A stretch of 64,000 bases of DNA from Saccharibacillus soli (GCA_002189105.1 NIOB01000007.1:1-64000); one strand, 5' to 3'; positions 7,450 to 14,890 are shown, counted from the first letter of the stretch. The notes: generated by a model from the sequence alone, not told the origin. Translations and numbers: made by a program.

Positions 7450-7492
7450 GAAATCAGCGCATTTAAAAGACTGAAAAGACGAGGACAATAAA

Positions 7493-7900
7493 ATGAACAA
7501 TAATCGAAAAGCCTGCTTATATGATTTGGAACAATTAGCTTTAATTATAAAAACTAAATCAGGAGTAATTTACTTTAATCAAGCAGGTGGTTCTTCGTGT
7601 ATGCAGCCATCTGTAGAAGGCATTTTTACATTTATTGAAGACGATACTAAGGATGCTTTGAATTTTTTAATGAAATACACTTTAAATAAAACGAATTTGA
7701 CTAATGAAGATGCCGATTATATCGATTTATATTTTCAAGGAAATAGAAATACGAATTTTTTATCTATTGATAGACATAGGCTCAGTGAGTCAATGGAAGC
7801 ATGGCTAAATGTTAATATTTACTATCAAGAAAACAGTAGAATATCGTTTGAGGGATTTACTGAAAATGAAGGTGTATTAACTTGGAGTAATAGCGATTAG
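7493..7900 (+). CDS. DUF6210-like small protein
   Basis: This 135-residue protein starts at ATG with a weak GAGGACA site upstream and occupies cassette 7444-7978. The pattern GVIYFNQAGGSSCMQPSVEG near residues 24-43, a central ID...RLSESMEAW block and a final TWSNSD match my recollection of the DUF6210 family, for which no function is known. No signal peptide or membrane segment is seen. Its stop codon overlaps the decayed R'' region of the following site. The first 17 bases of its cassette equal those of the racemase cassette at 4815. Confidence 0.65.
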   Translation: MNNNRKACLYDLEQLALIIKTKSGVIYFNQAGGSSCMQPSVEGIFTFIEDDTKDALNFLMKYTLNKTNLTNEDADYIDLYFQGNRNTNFLSIDRHRLSESMEAWLNVNIYYQENSRISFEGFTENEGVLTWSNSD

Positions 7901-7984
7901 AACATAATAACATTGATATAAATAAAAATAATTTAGTGGATTCTAAGAAGGCGCTGGATTGTCGTGAATACGGGAACGTTACAC
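7893..7984 (+). repeat. Degenerate attC-like site, left half eroded
   Basis: The right half is clear: TCGTGAATACGGGAAC then R' GTTACAC (7978-7984), a consensus R' with one mismatch. The left half is reduced to AGAACATAATA near 7899-7909, and the middle hairpins are gone. Such a site probably no longer folds as a substrate. Confidence 0.65.
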
Positions 7985-8028
7985 GAAACTATTAAAAATA
8001 TTATTTTAAAGCAAAGAAAGGACATACT

Positions 8029-8448
8029 ATGAAACTAGGTCAAATCAATCATTTGTGTTTTTCAGTTTCTAATTTAAGCCGATCCATACTTTTTTATGAA
8101 CAAGTCTTTGAAGCTAAATTGTTAGTAGTCGGTCGAAAGCTTGCTTATTTTGATTTGAATGGATTATGGATAGCTCTAAATGAAGAAGTAGACATACCAC
8201 GAAATGAAATCAAAGAATCCTACACTCATATGGCCTTTTCCATAGTAGAGGATGAGTATGAAGCTTGGAAAAACAAATTAGAGAAGCAAAATGTGAAAAT
8301 ACTTGAAGGAAGAGTTCGAGATCTAAAGGACAAGAAATCGATTTATTTTGAAGATCCAGATGGACACAAGTTTGAATTACATACAGGAAGACTCGAAGAT
8401 CGAATGGGATATTATAGAGAAAATAAAACCCACATGGACTTTTTTTGA
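8029..8448 (+). CDS. fosB: FosB-type metallothiol transferase (fosfomycin resistance)
   Basis: This 139-residue glyoxalase/VOC protein starts at ATG after AAAGGAC. Metal ligands of FosB are in place: H8 in [12 protein letters not shown]67 in YTHMAFSI and E116 in HKFELHTG. The family opens the fosfomycin epoxide with bacillithiol (or cysteine) and a divalent metal in the cytosol. The C-terminal [12 protein letters not shown]-like tail is also seen in FosB. Chromosomal fosB is common in Bacilli; what is unusual is its place in an integron-type cassette (7979-8558). Its attC has lost the G at the cut site, so the cassette may now be fixed. Activity is likely but untested. Confidence 0.88.
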   Translation: MKLGQINHLCFSVSNLSRSILFYEQVFEAKLLVVGRKLAYFDLNGLWIALNEEVDIPRNEIKESYTHMAFSIVEDEYEAWKNKLEKQNVKILEGRVRDLKDKKSIYFEDPDGHKFELHTGRLEDRMGYYRENKTHMDFF

Positions 8449-8468
8449 AAATAGGATGGAATAGCTTC

Positions 8469-8564
8469 GTCTAACATCATATTCACGCTGCTGACATTCT
8501 TCCTGGGCCCGGCGTTCATCAGACACTCAACATGCGCGGGTCCTTGAATAAGGGAACTTTATAT
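8469..8564 (+). repeat. attC-like site with mutated cut position
   Basis: R'' GTCTAAC (8469-8475) is consensus. R' reads TTTATAT (8558-8564): the G before the TT, next to the expected cut, is T. L' is TTGAATAA instead of CGTGAATA. The hairpins carry several unpaired changes. CGTCTAAC matches the complement of its cassette start (CGTGTAAC) at 7 of 8 bases. Confidence 0.8.
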
Positions 8565-8596
8565 GAAAGATACGCAAATTAAAGGAGTGGATAATC

Positions 8597-9129
8597 ATGC
8601 CCAACATAATCCTAATTGGTCCAATTGGAACAGGTAAATCAACGTTAGCTGAAATAATATCAAAAAAGCTAGGATATCCTCGATGTTGTGTGGATGATGT
8701 ACGATGGGATATTATCAGGAACTGGGATACAGCAAGGAGAAAGAGCGGGAAATCAGAGCTGAATTGGGCTTTGAAGGTGTGTATAAGTATTGGAAGCCCT
8801 TTGAAGCACACACTGTTATAAGGATACTTCAAGAATACGAGAATCATGTAATTGATTTTGGTGCAGGACATTCCGTATACGAAGATCCGAAACTGTTTTC
8901 AATGGTAGAAGATGTTTTAACAGATATAGAAAATATTTTCTTGATACTGCCCTCAGAAGATAAAGAGGAATCCTTGAGAATACTAAATGAAAGAGAGCAT
9001 CTAGATATAAATCATCATTTTTTAGAGCATGAATCCAATTACAAACTTGCTAAACATATTATCTATACAAAAGATAAGACCCCTTATGAGAGTGCAGAAG
9101 AAGTCATTTCATATATCAGTTATCATTAA
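8597..9129 (+). pseudogene. P-loop kinase-like gene broken by a one-base frameshift
   Basis: The first frame (from ATG 8597, after AAAGGAG) encodes a Walker A motif GPIGTGKST near residues 8-16 and a DDVRW block, the layout of small shikimate-kinase/AAA-type kinases. The protein then continues in another frame from about 8710 with YYQELGYSKEKER to the stop at 9129. Restoring one T after GAT at 8708-8710 would give a continuous WDYYQEL and a protein of about 177 residues, so a single-base deletion is the simplest reading. A sequencing error in a short AT run is the alternative. The substrate is unknown. Located in cassette 8559 to about 9218. Confidence 0.75.
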
Positions 9130-9144
9130 GAAGGCATATCCATC

Positions 9145-9224
9145 ATATAGCACAGCATGACTATTGCGGGTATTCGCCCTGGATCGGCAAGGAGGGGGAT
9201 TAGAGAAGTGAATTCAGGTGATAC
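9145..9224 (+). repeat. Heavily degenerate attC-like remnant
   Basis: ATATAGC (9145-9151, R''-like), then GCGGGTATTCGCCCTGGATC matching the first mini-hairpin, then GTGAATTCAGGTGATAC, which aligns with the L'-R' half (R' GTGATAC at 9218-9224), followed by ATGCAACC as after the site at 2261. Too damaged to fold normally. Confidence 0.6.
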
Positions 9225-9394
9225 ATGCAACCAGCTGAGTCGGACAACCTGTTCCCTTTGGTTACTTAAGATCACCTATGAACTAAGAAAGATCGGGGAT
9301 TAGTCGAGAAACCGGATGCTTCAGTATTGCTTTTGCTTTGAGTTGCTCTGTTCAAAAGAATTACTCAACAAAATAACGAGAGGGGGAGAATACA

Positions 9395-9901
9395 ATGGCA
9401 TATGAAGAGGCCGAAATAACTGTTTCTGAAGAAACAATTAATGGCAATGATATTGATGCAATAATCGAACCGTTATGGTGGAATGTTAATATTTACGATG
9501 GAGAAAAGGAATACAAGGATGACTTAAAGAAGTTCACCGACCCTCAAAAATATATATTGGCAATCGAATGGTATCTTGCAGAAGTGAACAATGGCGGACA
9601 CGATCAATTCTTCTCCAATTCCACAGGTATAGTATGGGAGGATGCATTAGCCGGTTTTAAGACGATCGGAATTGAAGATTATTATACGATATTGCTGGAA
9701 GCTGCAAATCGATTAGGCGGGAAGCCGAACCCGGACAGAGAAAAGAGGCAGGACCAACTAGTGAAGTGTAATGCTGACTTTGAAGATTTGGACAATAAAA
9801 TTTATCAGTCAGAAAGCAATATAGAGGAAAAACTATTAAGCTATATAAGAGAAAATAGCAAGGAATTTTTATTCAAGGGCATCGTTCATAAGCCTAAATG
9901 A
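9395..9901 (+). CDS. DUF4375 (DMP19-like) protein
   Basis: This 168-residue soluble protein starts at ATG 8 bases after GAGAGGGGG. The signature WYLAEVNNGGHDQFFSNSTG near residues 60-79 followed by W..AL...TIG is the conserved core of DUF4375. Function in bacteria is unknown; members are common in accessory DNA, sometimes next to toxin-immunity genes, and no partner is seen here. The gene lies between a degenerate and a divergent attC-like site, so it is probably an older cassette. Frame intact, no signal peptide. Confidence 0.8.
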   Translation: MAYEEAEITVSEETINGNDIDAIIEPLWWNVNIYDGEKEYKDDLKKFTDPQKYILAIEWYLAEVNNGGHDQFFSNSTGIVWEDALAGFKTIGIEDYYTILLEAANRLGGKPNPDREKRQDQLVKCNADFEDLDNKIYQSESNIEEKLLSYIRENSKEFLFKGIVHKPK

Positions 9902-9943
9902 TATAAAGAATGATCTGAGTATGCTCAAGAAATGGGAGACTTC

Positions 9944-10017
9944 GCCTAACACCATTCCGAACCACCTAACCGGATCGCGGCCGGTCACTACGTGACCTTA
10001 GTGTGGGGACGTCGCAA
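9944..10017 (+). repeat. attC-like site of a third class (about 74 bp)
   Basis: R'' GCCTAAC (9944-9950) is perfect and shares GACTTCGCCTAAC with nothing nearby except 14983-14995. Inside, CCACCTAA pairs with TTAGTGTGG, and GGTCAC/GTGACC and CCGG/CCGG form inner hairpins. The right end GTCGCAA (10011-10017) is a poor R'. This is the last clear site before the array becomes unreadable. Confidence 0.55.
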
Positions 10018-10056
10018 GCACATCCTATTTTCTATGGTTTAAAGAAGGAGCTTTTA

Positions 10057-10293
10057 ATGAAATTCATTGAAATTGGAATAGGTAACAAATGGTTGGTCAG
10101 AACTGAAACGGAATTAAGTGATGGGACTGAATTTGAAACGAAAGGTGTAGTACGACCCATTAAGTGCCAGTCCATTTATTTGCGATTCTGGATAGGAAAA
10201 AAAGTATATATTTATGACTCAAAAGAAGGGTTTAAAAAGACGGAAAAGAAAAGGAATGAATTTAAAATAATATTCGGAATTAGAAGCCTTTAA
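10057..10293 (+). CDS. DUF3977 family small protein
   Basis: This 78-residue protein is best started at ATG 10057, 6 bases after AAGGAG; an in-frame GTG at 10003 lies inside the attC-like site and has no ribosome site. MKFIEIGIGNKWLVRTETEL and the later CQSIYLRFWIGKKV are typical of DUF3977, a short family I know mainly from Bacilli, of unknown function. It has a beta-rich, basic tail and no membrane segment. It is in the accessory stretch and is less AT-rich than the genes to its left. Confidence 0.82.
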   Translation: MKFIEIGIGNKWLVRTETELSDGTEFETKGVVRPIKCQSIYLRFWIGKKVYIYDSKEGFKKTEKKRNEFKIIFGIRSL

Positions 10294-10424
10294 AGGTGCA
10301 AAGAACTTAAAAATTACTCAGCTAACTTAAACAAGTACATAAGAATTCTAAGAGAAATCCAAGATGACAGAAGCTGCGCATGACATCACATTTAAAGATC
10401 AAATTACCATGGAGTGATTACATT

Positions 10425-11033
10425 ATGGGGTCCAGAATCATGCATTTGATTATCGGTCATAGAATTGCCGAAAAATTGAATATGGAAGATAGAACTTCGT
10501 TCTTACTAGGCAGCGTTGCTCCAGATGCTATTGCTGCAAAAGATGAATCTCACTTCTACAGAGGCGAACATCAGAATTTTACAAGATACATCGACTATCA
10601 AGAATTTTTGGATAAGTACAACTCCTATTCAGACAACCGGTATGTGCTCGGATATTTTGCGCATTTAATTGCAGATGAGCAGTGGATGAAAGGGTTCTAT
10701 ATGCCTTGGCTGAGGAATCGAATGGAGGAAGACCCTGGAATATACCCACTGTATCATAATGATTTTAAATTACTGAACGGAAAACTGTTGGAGCATTATG
10801 GATGTGCGGATGAGATGAGACGTATCATCCAGAATGAAGCTGGTGAAGTCATGGATCTGGATGAAGTGAAGTCTCGTGATGTTATTGGCTTTGTTCCTTA
10901 TGTATTAGGAGATATGGAATATGAAAAGCAAGACATAGATGAGCCACTGAATGTTTTTAGTTTTATACAGATTCAAGGGTACATCGAAACCTCGGTAAAT
11001 GTGGGAATCATGAATTTGAAAAGGTATATCTAA
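10425..11033 (+). CDS. Zinc-dependent phospholipase C-like (PLPC) family hydrolase
   Basis: Start chosen at ATG 10425 (GGAG 10 bases upstream), giving 202 residues; a frame from 10380 adds 15 poorly conserved residues. The N-terminus SRIMHLIIGHRIAEKL, then SVAPDA and YVLGYFAHLIADEQW are the His/Asp metal-ligand blocks of the PF00882-type zinc-dependent phospholipase C fold. In Bacilli these are small cytosolic proteins of unknown substrate; true lipase activity is not shown. No signal peptide. It stands alone with its own ribosome site in the accessory run. Confidence 0.75.
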   Translation: MGSRIMHLIIGHRIAEKLNMEDRTSFLLGSVAPDAIAAKDESHFYRGEHQNFTRYIDYQEFLDKYNSYSDNRYVLGYFAHLIADEQWMKGFYMPWLRNRMEEDPGIYPLYHNDFKLLNGKLLEHYGCADEMRRIIQNEAGEVMDLDEVKSRDVIGFVPYVLGDMEYEKQDIDEPLNVFSFIQIQGYIETSVNVGIMNLKRYI

Positions 11034-11104
11034 TAAAGAAGAATAGAATGATTAGAGGCACAGGTTGAGACCCATCATTAATTTCATAAGAGGGAGGATC
11101 TTAT

Positions 11105-11491
11105 ATGCAGTGGATCATCCTAATTGGTGATGAAACATTCAACATTCATTCCATACATAGTATCAAACACTTTGGAGAAAATACGGTTTCGGGCATAGAG
11201 GATAATCGATTTGTAGTCGATTACGGGGAAGAACATATCTTCTATCACTTTTCTGAAAACATCATCAATGATTACGAACCCGAAGAACTACAGCAGATTC
11301 CTTTTCAAAATCCTCGCTTTATCCTGATGATCTATAAATCTAAAGAGCTGATGAAAAAAGTATTGAGTCAAGATAACTTTGTTAGAGGCATTTATGTGGA
11401 TGACGACCATGGTCTAATACTGCCTATAGAAGAATACATTAAAACCTTGTGTTCATGCGATATACCTTTTCCTAACGAAGATGAATTGTGA
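11105..11491 (+). CDS. Hypothetical acidic protein
   Basis: This 128-residue protein starts at ATG after GAGGGAGGATC. It is acidic, with short beta strands (WIILIGDETFNI, RFVVDYGEEHIFYHF) and RFILMIYKSKELMKKVL in the middle. No known motif is recognised. The gene ends 20 bases before the next gene's TTG, so the two may be co-transcribed. No signal or membrane segment. Confidence 0.7.
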   Translation: MQWIILIGDETFNIHSIHSIKHFGENTVSGIEDNRFVVDYGEEHIFYHFSENIINDYEPEELQQIPFQNPRFILMIYKSKELMKKVLSQDNFVRGIYVDDDHGLILPIEEYIKTLCSCDIPFPNEDEL

Positions 11492-11511
11492 AATAAAGGA
11501 GCGAATGACTG

Positions 11512-11940
11512 TTGATCCGAGAAGCAGAAGCCAGAGATCAAACCCAATTGTTCGAGCTGTATAAGATGTTGGTTCCGCGTAGCAAAAAAATGAATGTACT
11601 TGAGGAACAGATCGAGAAAATCAGGCAGGACCCGAATCATTTTCTTTTTGTCTATGAGAATGATGGTGAAATCCTAGGTACAGTAACTCTAAATATATGT
11701 TTGCAGGCCCTGCATGGAGATCGACCCTATGCGATTACTGAGAACGTCGTAGTTCATGAACAGCACAGAAATAATCAAATTGGGCAAAAACTTTTTAAAT
11801 ACATAGAGGAATACTGCAAATCAATGAACTGCCATAGAATCATGTTACTGAGTAACTCAACGCGCCAAGAAGCACACCGCTTTTTTGAAAGAGAAGGTTT
11901 CGATGGTTCAGTGAGTAGAGGCTTCAAGAAATATCTCTAA
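11512..11940 (+). CDS. GNAT family N-acetyltransferase
   Basis: This 142-residue protein starts at TTG, with AAAGGAG about 11 bases before it. The GNAT core is clear: strand ENVVVHEQHRNNQIGQKLFKYIEEYC (acetyl-CoA loop of the RxxGxG/A type at about HRNNQIG), then CHRIMLLSN and the aromatic REAHRFFEREGF motif. It transfers acetyl from acetyl-CoA to an unknown amine in the cytosol. Length is normal. The first of three GNATs in this accessory run, a family also frequent among integron cassettes. Confidence 0.87.
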   Translation: MIREAEARDQTQLFELYKMLVPRSKKMNVLEEQIEKIRQDPNHFLFVYENDGEILGTVTLNICLQALHGDRPYAITENVVVHEQHRNNQIGQKLFKYIEEYCKSMNCHRIMLLSNSTRQEAHRFFEREGFDGSVSRGFKKYL

Positions 11941-12060
11941 GGCAACAAGATCAACAGGCAGCTGTATATTAGCCAAGTCGGTCGAACCCTGAGTTGGGGC
12001 TGCTTGAATCCGTGCAGGTGTCGTTGATACAAGAAAATCGCACGACATCAGAAGAATGGA

Positions 12061-12660
12061 ATGAAGGACATGATTAAACCCTCTCACGATTTTTCCAGTA
12101 TTGATTATTTAAAAAACGGAAACGTTCGCCAACGCAGCGCGTTTGAAGTTCTTCATGACTTGAAGATCATAACGACCTTAGCTTCCTTTAAGCCATTACT
12201 GGTTGGAACCATACCGATAGAGATTGATCTACCGGCCAGTGATTTAGATATCATCTGTGAATTTCATGATGCGGTAACATTCAGGGAATTCCTGATTGAA
12301 AAATATGGCCAATACGAAAATTTTGATGTTAGGCATAAGGTAGTAGAACGTACAGAAAGAGTAGTTGCTAACTTCAACTATAGAGGATGGATGTTTGAGA
12401 TTTTTGGGCAGCCGATCCCTACTACTCAGCAGAACGGTTACAGGCATATGATTATTGAAGATCGAATACTTAACCTTTTAGGAAGTAAAGCCAAGCGATC
12501 CATCATCCAGATCAAAGGCAGCGGGTTAAAAACGGAACCGGCCTTTGGAAAGATGCTGAAATTAAAAGGCGATCCCTACAGCGCTTTGCTGGAGATGTAT
12601 GAGTGGAATACGGAGCAATTAGAAGGATACTTGAGGGCTAACTCAGCAGACGTGGTTTAA
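12061..12660 (+). CDS. DUF4269 nucleotidyltransferase-like protein
   Basis: This 199-residue protein has GTIPIEIDLPASDLDIICEF near residues 49-68, the G(S/T)-x(n)-DxD pattern of nucleotidyltransferase-fold proteins and the hallmark of DUF4269. QRSAFEVLHDL before it and the FGQPIPTTQQNGYRHM block after it are also typical. Members are found in many Bacilli, with no proven reaction. An ATG at 12070 is an alternative start; neither has a strong ribosome site. The stop overlaps the R'' of a shortened attC-like remnant. Confidence 0.82.
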   Translation: MKDMIKPSHDFSSIDYLKNGNVRQRSAFEVLHDLKIITTLASFKPLLVGTIPIEIDLPASDLDIICEFHDAVTFREFLIEKYGQYENFDVRHKVVERTERVVANFNYRGWMFEIFGQPIPTTQQNGYRHMIIEDRILNLLGSKAKRSIIQIKGSGLKTEPAFGKMLKLKGDPYSALLEMYEWNTEQLEGYLRANSADVV

Positions 12661-12701
12661 CATCATCGTTATGCTGGGCCGTGAATACCGTAACCTTACA
12701 T
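12655..12701 (+). repeat. Shortened attC-like remnant (47 bp)
   Basis: R'' GTTTAAC (12655-12661) is consensus and overlaps the preceding stop codon. CCGTGAATACCGTAACCTTACAT (split: L' CGTGAATA, R' CTTACAT at 12695-12701) aligns with the right half of the common site. The mini-hairpins are missing and the cut-site G is C. Confidence 0.5.
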
Positions 12702-12734
12702 ACAACTCCAGAGCGAACATTTAGAGGTGCAAGT

Positions 12735-13199
12735 ATGAACCAAGAGGATCTAAGAACACTTTTAACAAACAAGAAACTAGTCAATACCCCTCTCGTTGGT
12801 TGTACGGAACAAGAGGTTATGGCATTGGAGAGTAAGATTGGTTTTAAGCTGCCGGCAGTGTATAAAGAATTTCTGTTCGCAGTTGGGCACGAATCAGGCA
12901 GACTATTTCAAGGAACAACCGTTCATTATATGAACCTGATTGAGATTCAAGAATGGGCAAGAGAACTATTGGAGGAGAATCATAGCCCCATGACTTTATC
13001 CAATACTTCATTCGTCTTTTCCATGCACCAGGGATATGAAATCAGATTTTTTGATGTCCATATGGGCGAGAATCCCCCTGTATTTCTTTGGTACGAAGGA
13101 ATGGAAAATCCGGCAGCCGCGATGAAGTTGTCTGATACATTCGAGGAGTTTTTGCTGCAAGAGATTGAAGATCATTCCGGTGTAAATTGGAGAGATTAA
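12735..13199 (+). CDS. SMI1/KNR4 (SUKH) family protein
   Basis: This 154-residue protein starts at ATG 12735 with AGAGGTG about 6 bases upstream; an in-frame GTG at 12681 lies in the attC remnant. The SUKH pattern is visible: ESKIGFKLPAVYKEFLFAVG near residues 33-52 and a final LSDTFEEFLLQEI. In bacteria SUKH proteins are often immunity proteins against nuclease toxins, but no toxin gene is near, so it could be an orphan immunity gene picked up as a cassette. That role is inference. Confidence 0.8.
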   Translation: MNQEDLRTLLTNKKLVNTPLVGCTEQEVMALESKIGFKLPAVYKEFLFAVGHESGRLFQGTTVHYMNLIEIQEWARELLEENHSPMTLSNTSFVFSMHQGYEIRFFDVHMGENPPVFLWYEGMENPAAAMKLSDTFEEFLLQEIEDHSGVNWRD

Positions 13200-13295
13200 T
13201 GAATCCGCATCATGTGAAGAGTTATAAGGCACTACATCACCATATTTTCACGCCATCTGAAAAAGACGAAGAGTGAAAGAAGAAGGGACAAAATA

Positions 13296-13841
13296 ATGAA
13301 ACTAATCTCAGAAAAATGGAATTCCCAAAGGCTTACGATGTCCAATTTACAAGAAGATGAGATTCCAGCGGTACAGGATCTTTATGAAACCAGTACATAC
13401 ATGAACCAGTGGGATGGGGAGAGTTACAACCCAGAACATATCAGAGATTGTTTCGTCAAAGGGAACTTGCCTCCAGAGGGTAAATTGGAAAATTACAGAA
13501 TTCAAACGATCCGAAATCAAGAAGACCAAAAGATCATAGGCATATTGAGTGTATATCATGGCCATCCGTCCACCGATTCTATGTATCTTGAATTTTTGTA
13601 CATCGATAAAGACATTCAGAAACAAGGCTTTGGACAAGAAGTTATCAATCAATTTACCGAAGTCACAGCATCGTTAGGATACCAAGAAATTCGGATCAAC
13701 GTAGCCTTGAAAAATTGGCCAGCTTTAAATTTTTGGATTAAATCGGGGTTCAATCAGGTGAGCGGAATTTATGGGGATCGTGAATGTTCAGAAACGACGT
13801 ACGCGAATTTAGAATTAATCAAGATTTTGCGGGGGATCTAA
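13296..13841 (+). CDS. GNAT family N-acetyltransferase
   Basis: This 181-residue protein starts at ATG after GAAGAAGGGAC. The core includes YLEFLYIDKDIQKQGFGQEV (acetyl-CoA loop near QKQGFGQ) and NWPALNFWIKSGFNQV, the usual beta6-helix motif of the family. It is closely followed by another GNAT gene one base after its stop, so the two are one transcription unit with probable translational coupling. Substrate unknown. Confidence 0.87.
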   Translation: MKLISEKWNSQRLTMSNLQEDEIPAVQDLYETSTYMNQWDGESYNPEHIRDCFVKGNLPPEGKLENYRIQTIRNQEDQKIIGILSVYHGHPSTDSMYLEFLYIDKDIQKQGFGQEVINQFTEVTASLGYQEIRINVALKNWPALNFWIKSGFNQVSGIYGDRECSETTYANLELIKILRGI

Positions 13842-13842
13842 A

Positions 13843-14319
13843 ATGAATGCTGAAATCATTCAAGCCAATCAAAACCATAAAGAAGTATTGGACAATCTCA
13901 TGCAATTTTATATCTATGATTTTTCTGAATTCCTCAGCTTCGATGTAGAAGAGAACGGCAGGTATAGTCCTTATCCTGTGGAGGATTATTTGCAGGAAGG
14001 GAACCATCAATTTGCTTATATGATTAAACGGGAAGAGAAGTACGTAGGATTTGCTTTAGTCCGCTTAATAGAAGACTTGGGACTCAGGCATTATTCAATC
14101 GCAGAATTTTTCATATTAAAGAAGTATAGACGAGAAGGCATGGGGAAGTCAGTCGCAGCGGAACTATTCAACCGACATAGAGGGCCGTGGGAAGTTCATC
14201 AAATCGAGAGCAACCAAGGAGCACAGATCTTTTGGAAAAGAGTCATTGATGAATACACAAGAGGTCAATTTGAAGAACGGATCGAGGATGGGAAAACCAT
14301 TCAAACCTTTGTCAGTTAA
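13843..14319 (+). CDS. GNAT family acetyltransferase (COG5628-like)
   Basis: This 158-residue protein starts at ATG one base after the preceding stop, with GGGGGAT upstream. EFFILKKYRREGMGKSVAAELF holds the acetyl-CoA binding loop (RREGMGKS), and the N-terminal NLMQFYIYDFSEF and final FWKRVIDEYT blocks resemble predicted acetyltransferases of the COG5628 type. Substrate is unknown. The pair 13296-14319 may act on related substrates or simply be duplicated cargo; their sequences are only distantly similar. Confidence 0.85.
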   Translation: MNAEIIQANQNHKEVLDNLMQFYIYDFSEFLSFDVEENGRYSPYPVEDYLQEGNHQFAYMIKREEKYVGFALVRLIEDLGLRHYSIAEFFILKKYRREGMGKSVAAELFNRHRGPWEVHQIESNQGAQIFWKRVIDEYTRGQFEERIEDGKTIQTFVS

Positions 14320-14402
14320 TTGAGGAAGGCATGATACATCTTCTATCCTCATATCCGCGCACTGCCAACCGAATACCCTTAACGAATCCTGGGAGATTTC
14401 AG

Positions 14403-14888
14403 ATGAACTTGTTATCCATTCGATATGAAATCGCAGAATTATGCCATAAGAATCATATTAAAAAAGAACTTTTCTCTGAAGTGAATAAACTTCAATGGGA
14501 GCGGATCATCAGGAACATTGAAGACAGATTTTTAGCCAAAACGCATTATTTGAACAATCTACACCGGGGGTGGAATAGACTCAGAGAACCCTATTATAGT
14601 TCAGGGTTTCTGGATCATCCCTATCGCTATTTTCCCGAAATCATCAAAGAGGATCGCATCTGGTTTCTTGTTGAAGACTTTGATGAGAAGATCTGGGTCT
14701 ATGAAGGACAAAGTGCCTGTATATTTGAACAGATGATTCCTGAACTTTACCAGCTGAAGGAGTATTATTTGGTTTCAAAAAAGTACGAGTGGCTGGTCTG
14801 CGAAAACCATAATGGTATCCTGTGTTTTTCAGGCAAAGAAATCATTGATCGAATGAAACAATTAGAAGACAAGTACAAAGATCGTTAA
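14403..14888 (+). CDS. Hypothetical protein, DUF6756-like
   Basis: Start chosen at ATG 14403 (161 residues); upstream in-frame ATG 14331 overlaps what looks like a remnant intergenic region. Aromatic-rich core blocks include DRIWFLVEDFDEKIWVYEG and EYYLVSKKYEWLVCENHNG, which fit my memory of DUF6756, a family of unknown function. No signal peptide or membrane segment. It is in the same orientation and spacing as the other accessory genes and ends 2 bases before the next frame. Confidence 0.65.
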   Translation: MNLLSIRYEIAELCHKNHIKKELFSEVNKLQWERIIRNIEDRFLAKTHYLNNLHRGWNRLREPYYSSGFLDHPYRYFPEIIKEDRIWFLVEDFDEKIWVYEGQSACIFEQMIPELYQLKEYYLVSKKYEWLVCENHNGILCFSGKEIIDRMKQLEDKYKDR

Positions 14889-14890
14889 GC

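Larger units (their letters stand above)
1..10017 (+). mobile_element. Integron-type gene cassette array (attC cluster), continues left of window
   Basis: All genes here are on the plus strand and each is followed by an attC-like site. Inferred cassettes, using the G^TT cut of the R' box: 47-910, 911-1971, 1972-2261, 2262-4815, 4816-5797, 5798-7204, 7205-7443, 7444-7978, 7979-8558, about 8559-9218 and about 9219-10011. In cassettes 1-6 the first 8 or more bases are the reverse complement of the R'' region at the end of the same cassette (for example 46-53 with 820-827 and 2261-2269 with 4724-4732). That is the signature of units that were once circles closed at their own attC. The coding content is AT-rich and unlike the core genome. 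No integrase or attI lies in the window, so on this evidence it is an attC cluster whose platform, if any, is to the left. Confidence 0.85.

Noticed and set aside
821-8564. MITE or bcr1-like dispersed repeat explanation
   Set aside because: The repeats always follow a gene in one orientation, lack target duplications, and pair with the start of their own unit over long distances, which transposition would not produce.
1-10017. CRISPR array
   Set aside because: The repeats are about 96 bp, spaced by whole genes of variable length, and contain inner hairpins; no short regular spacers and no cas genes.
13200-13295. A further attC site
   Set aside because: CATATTTTCACGCC resembles L'' but no partner L' or R boxes are convincing; kept only as a hint of a remnant.
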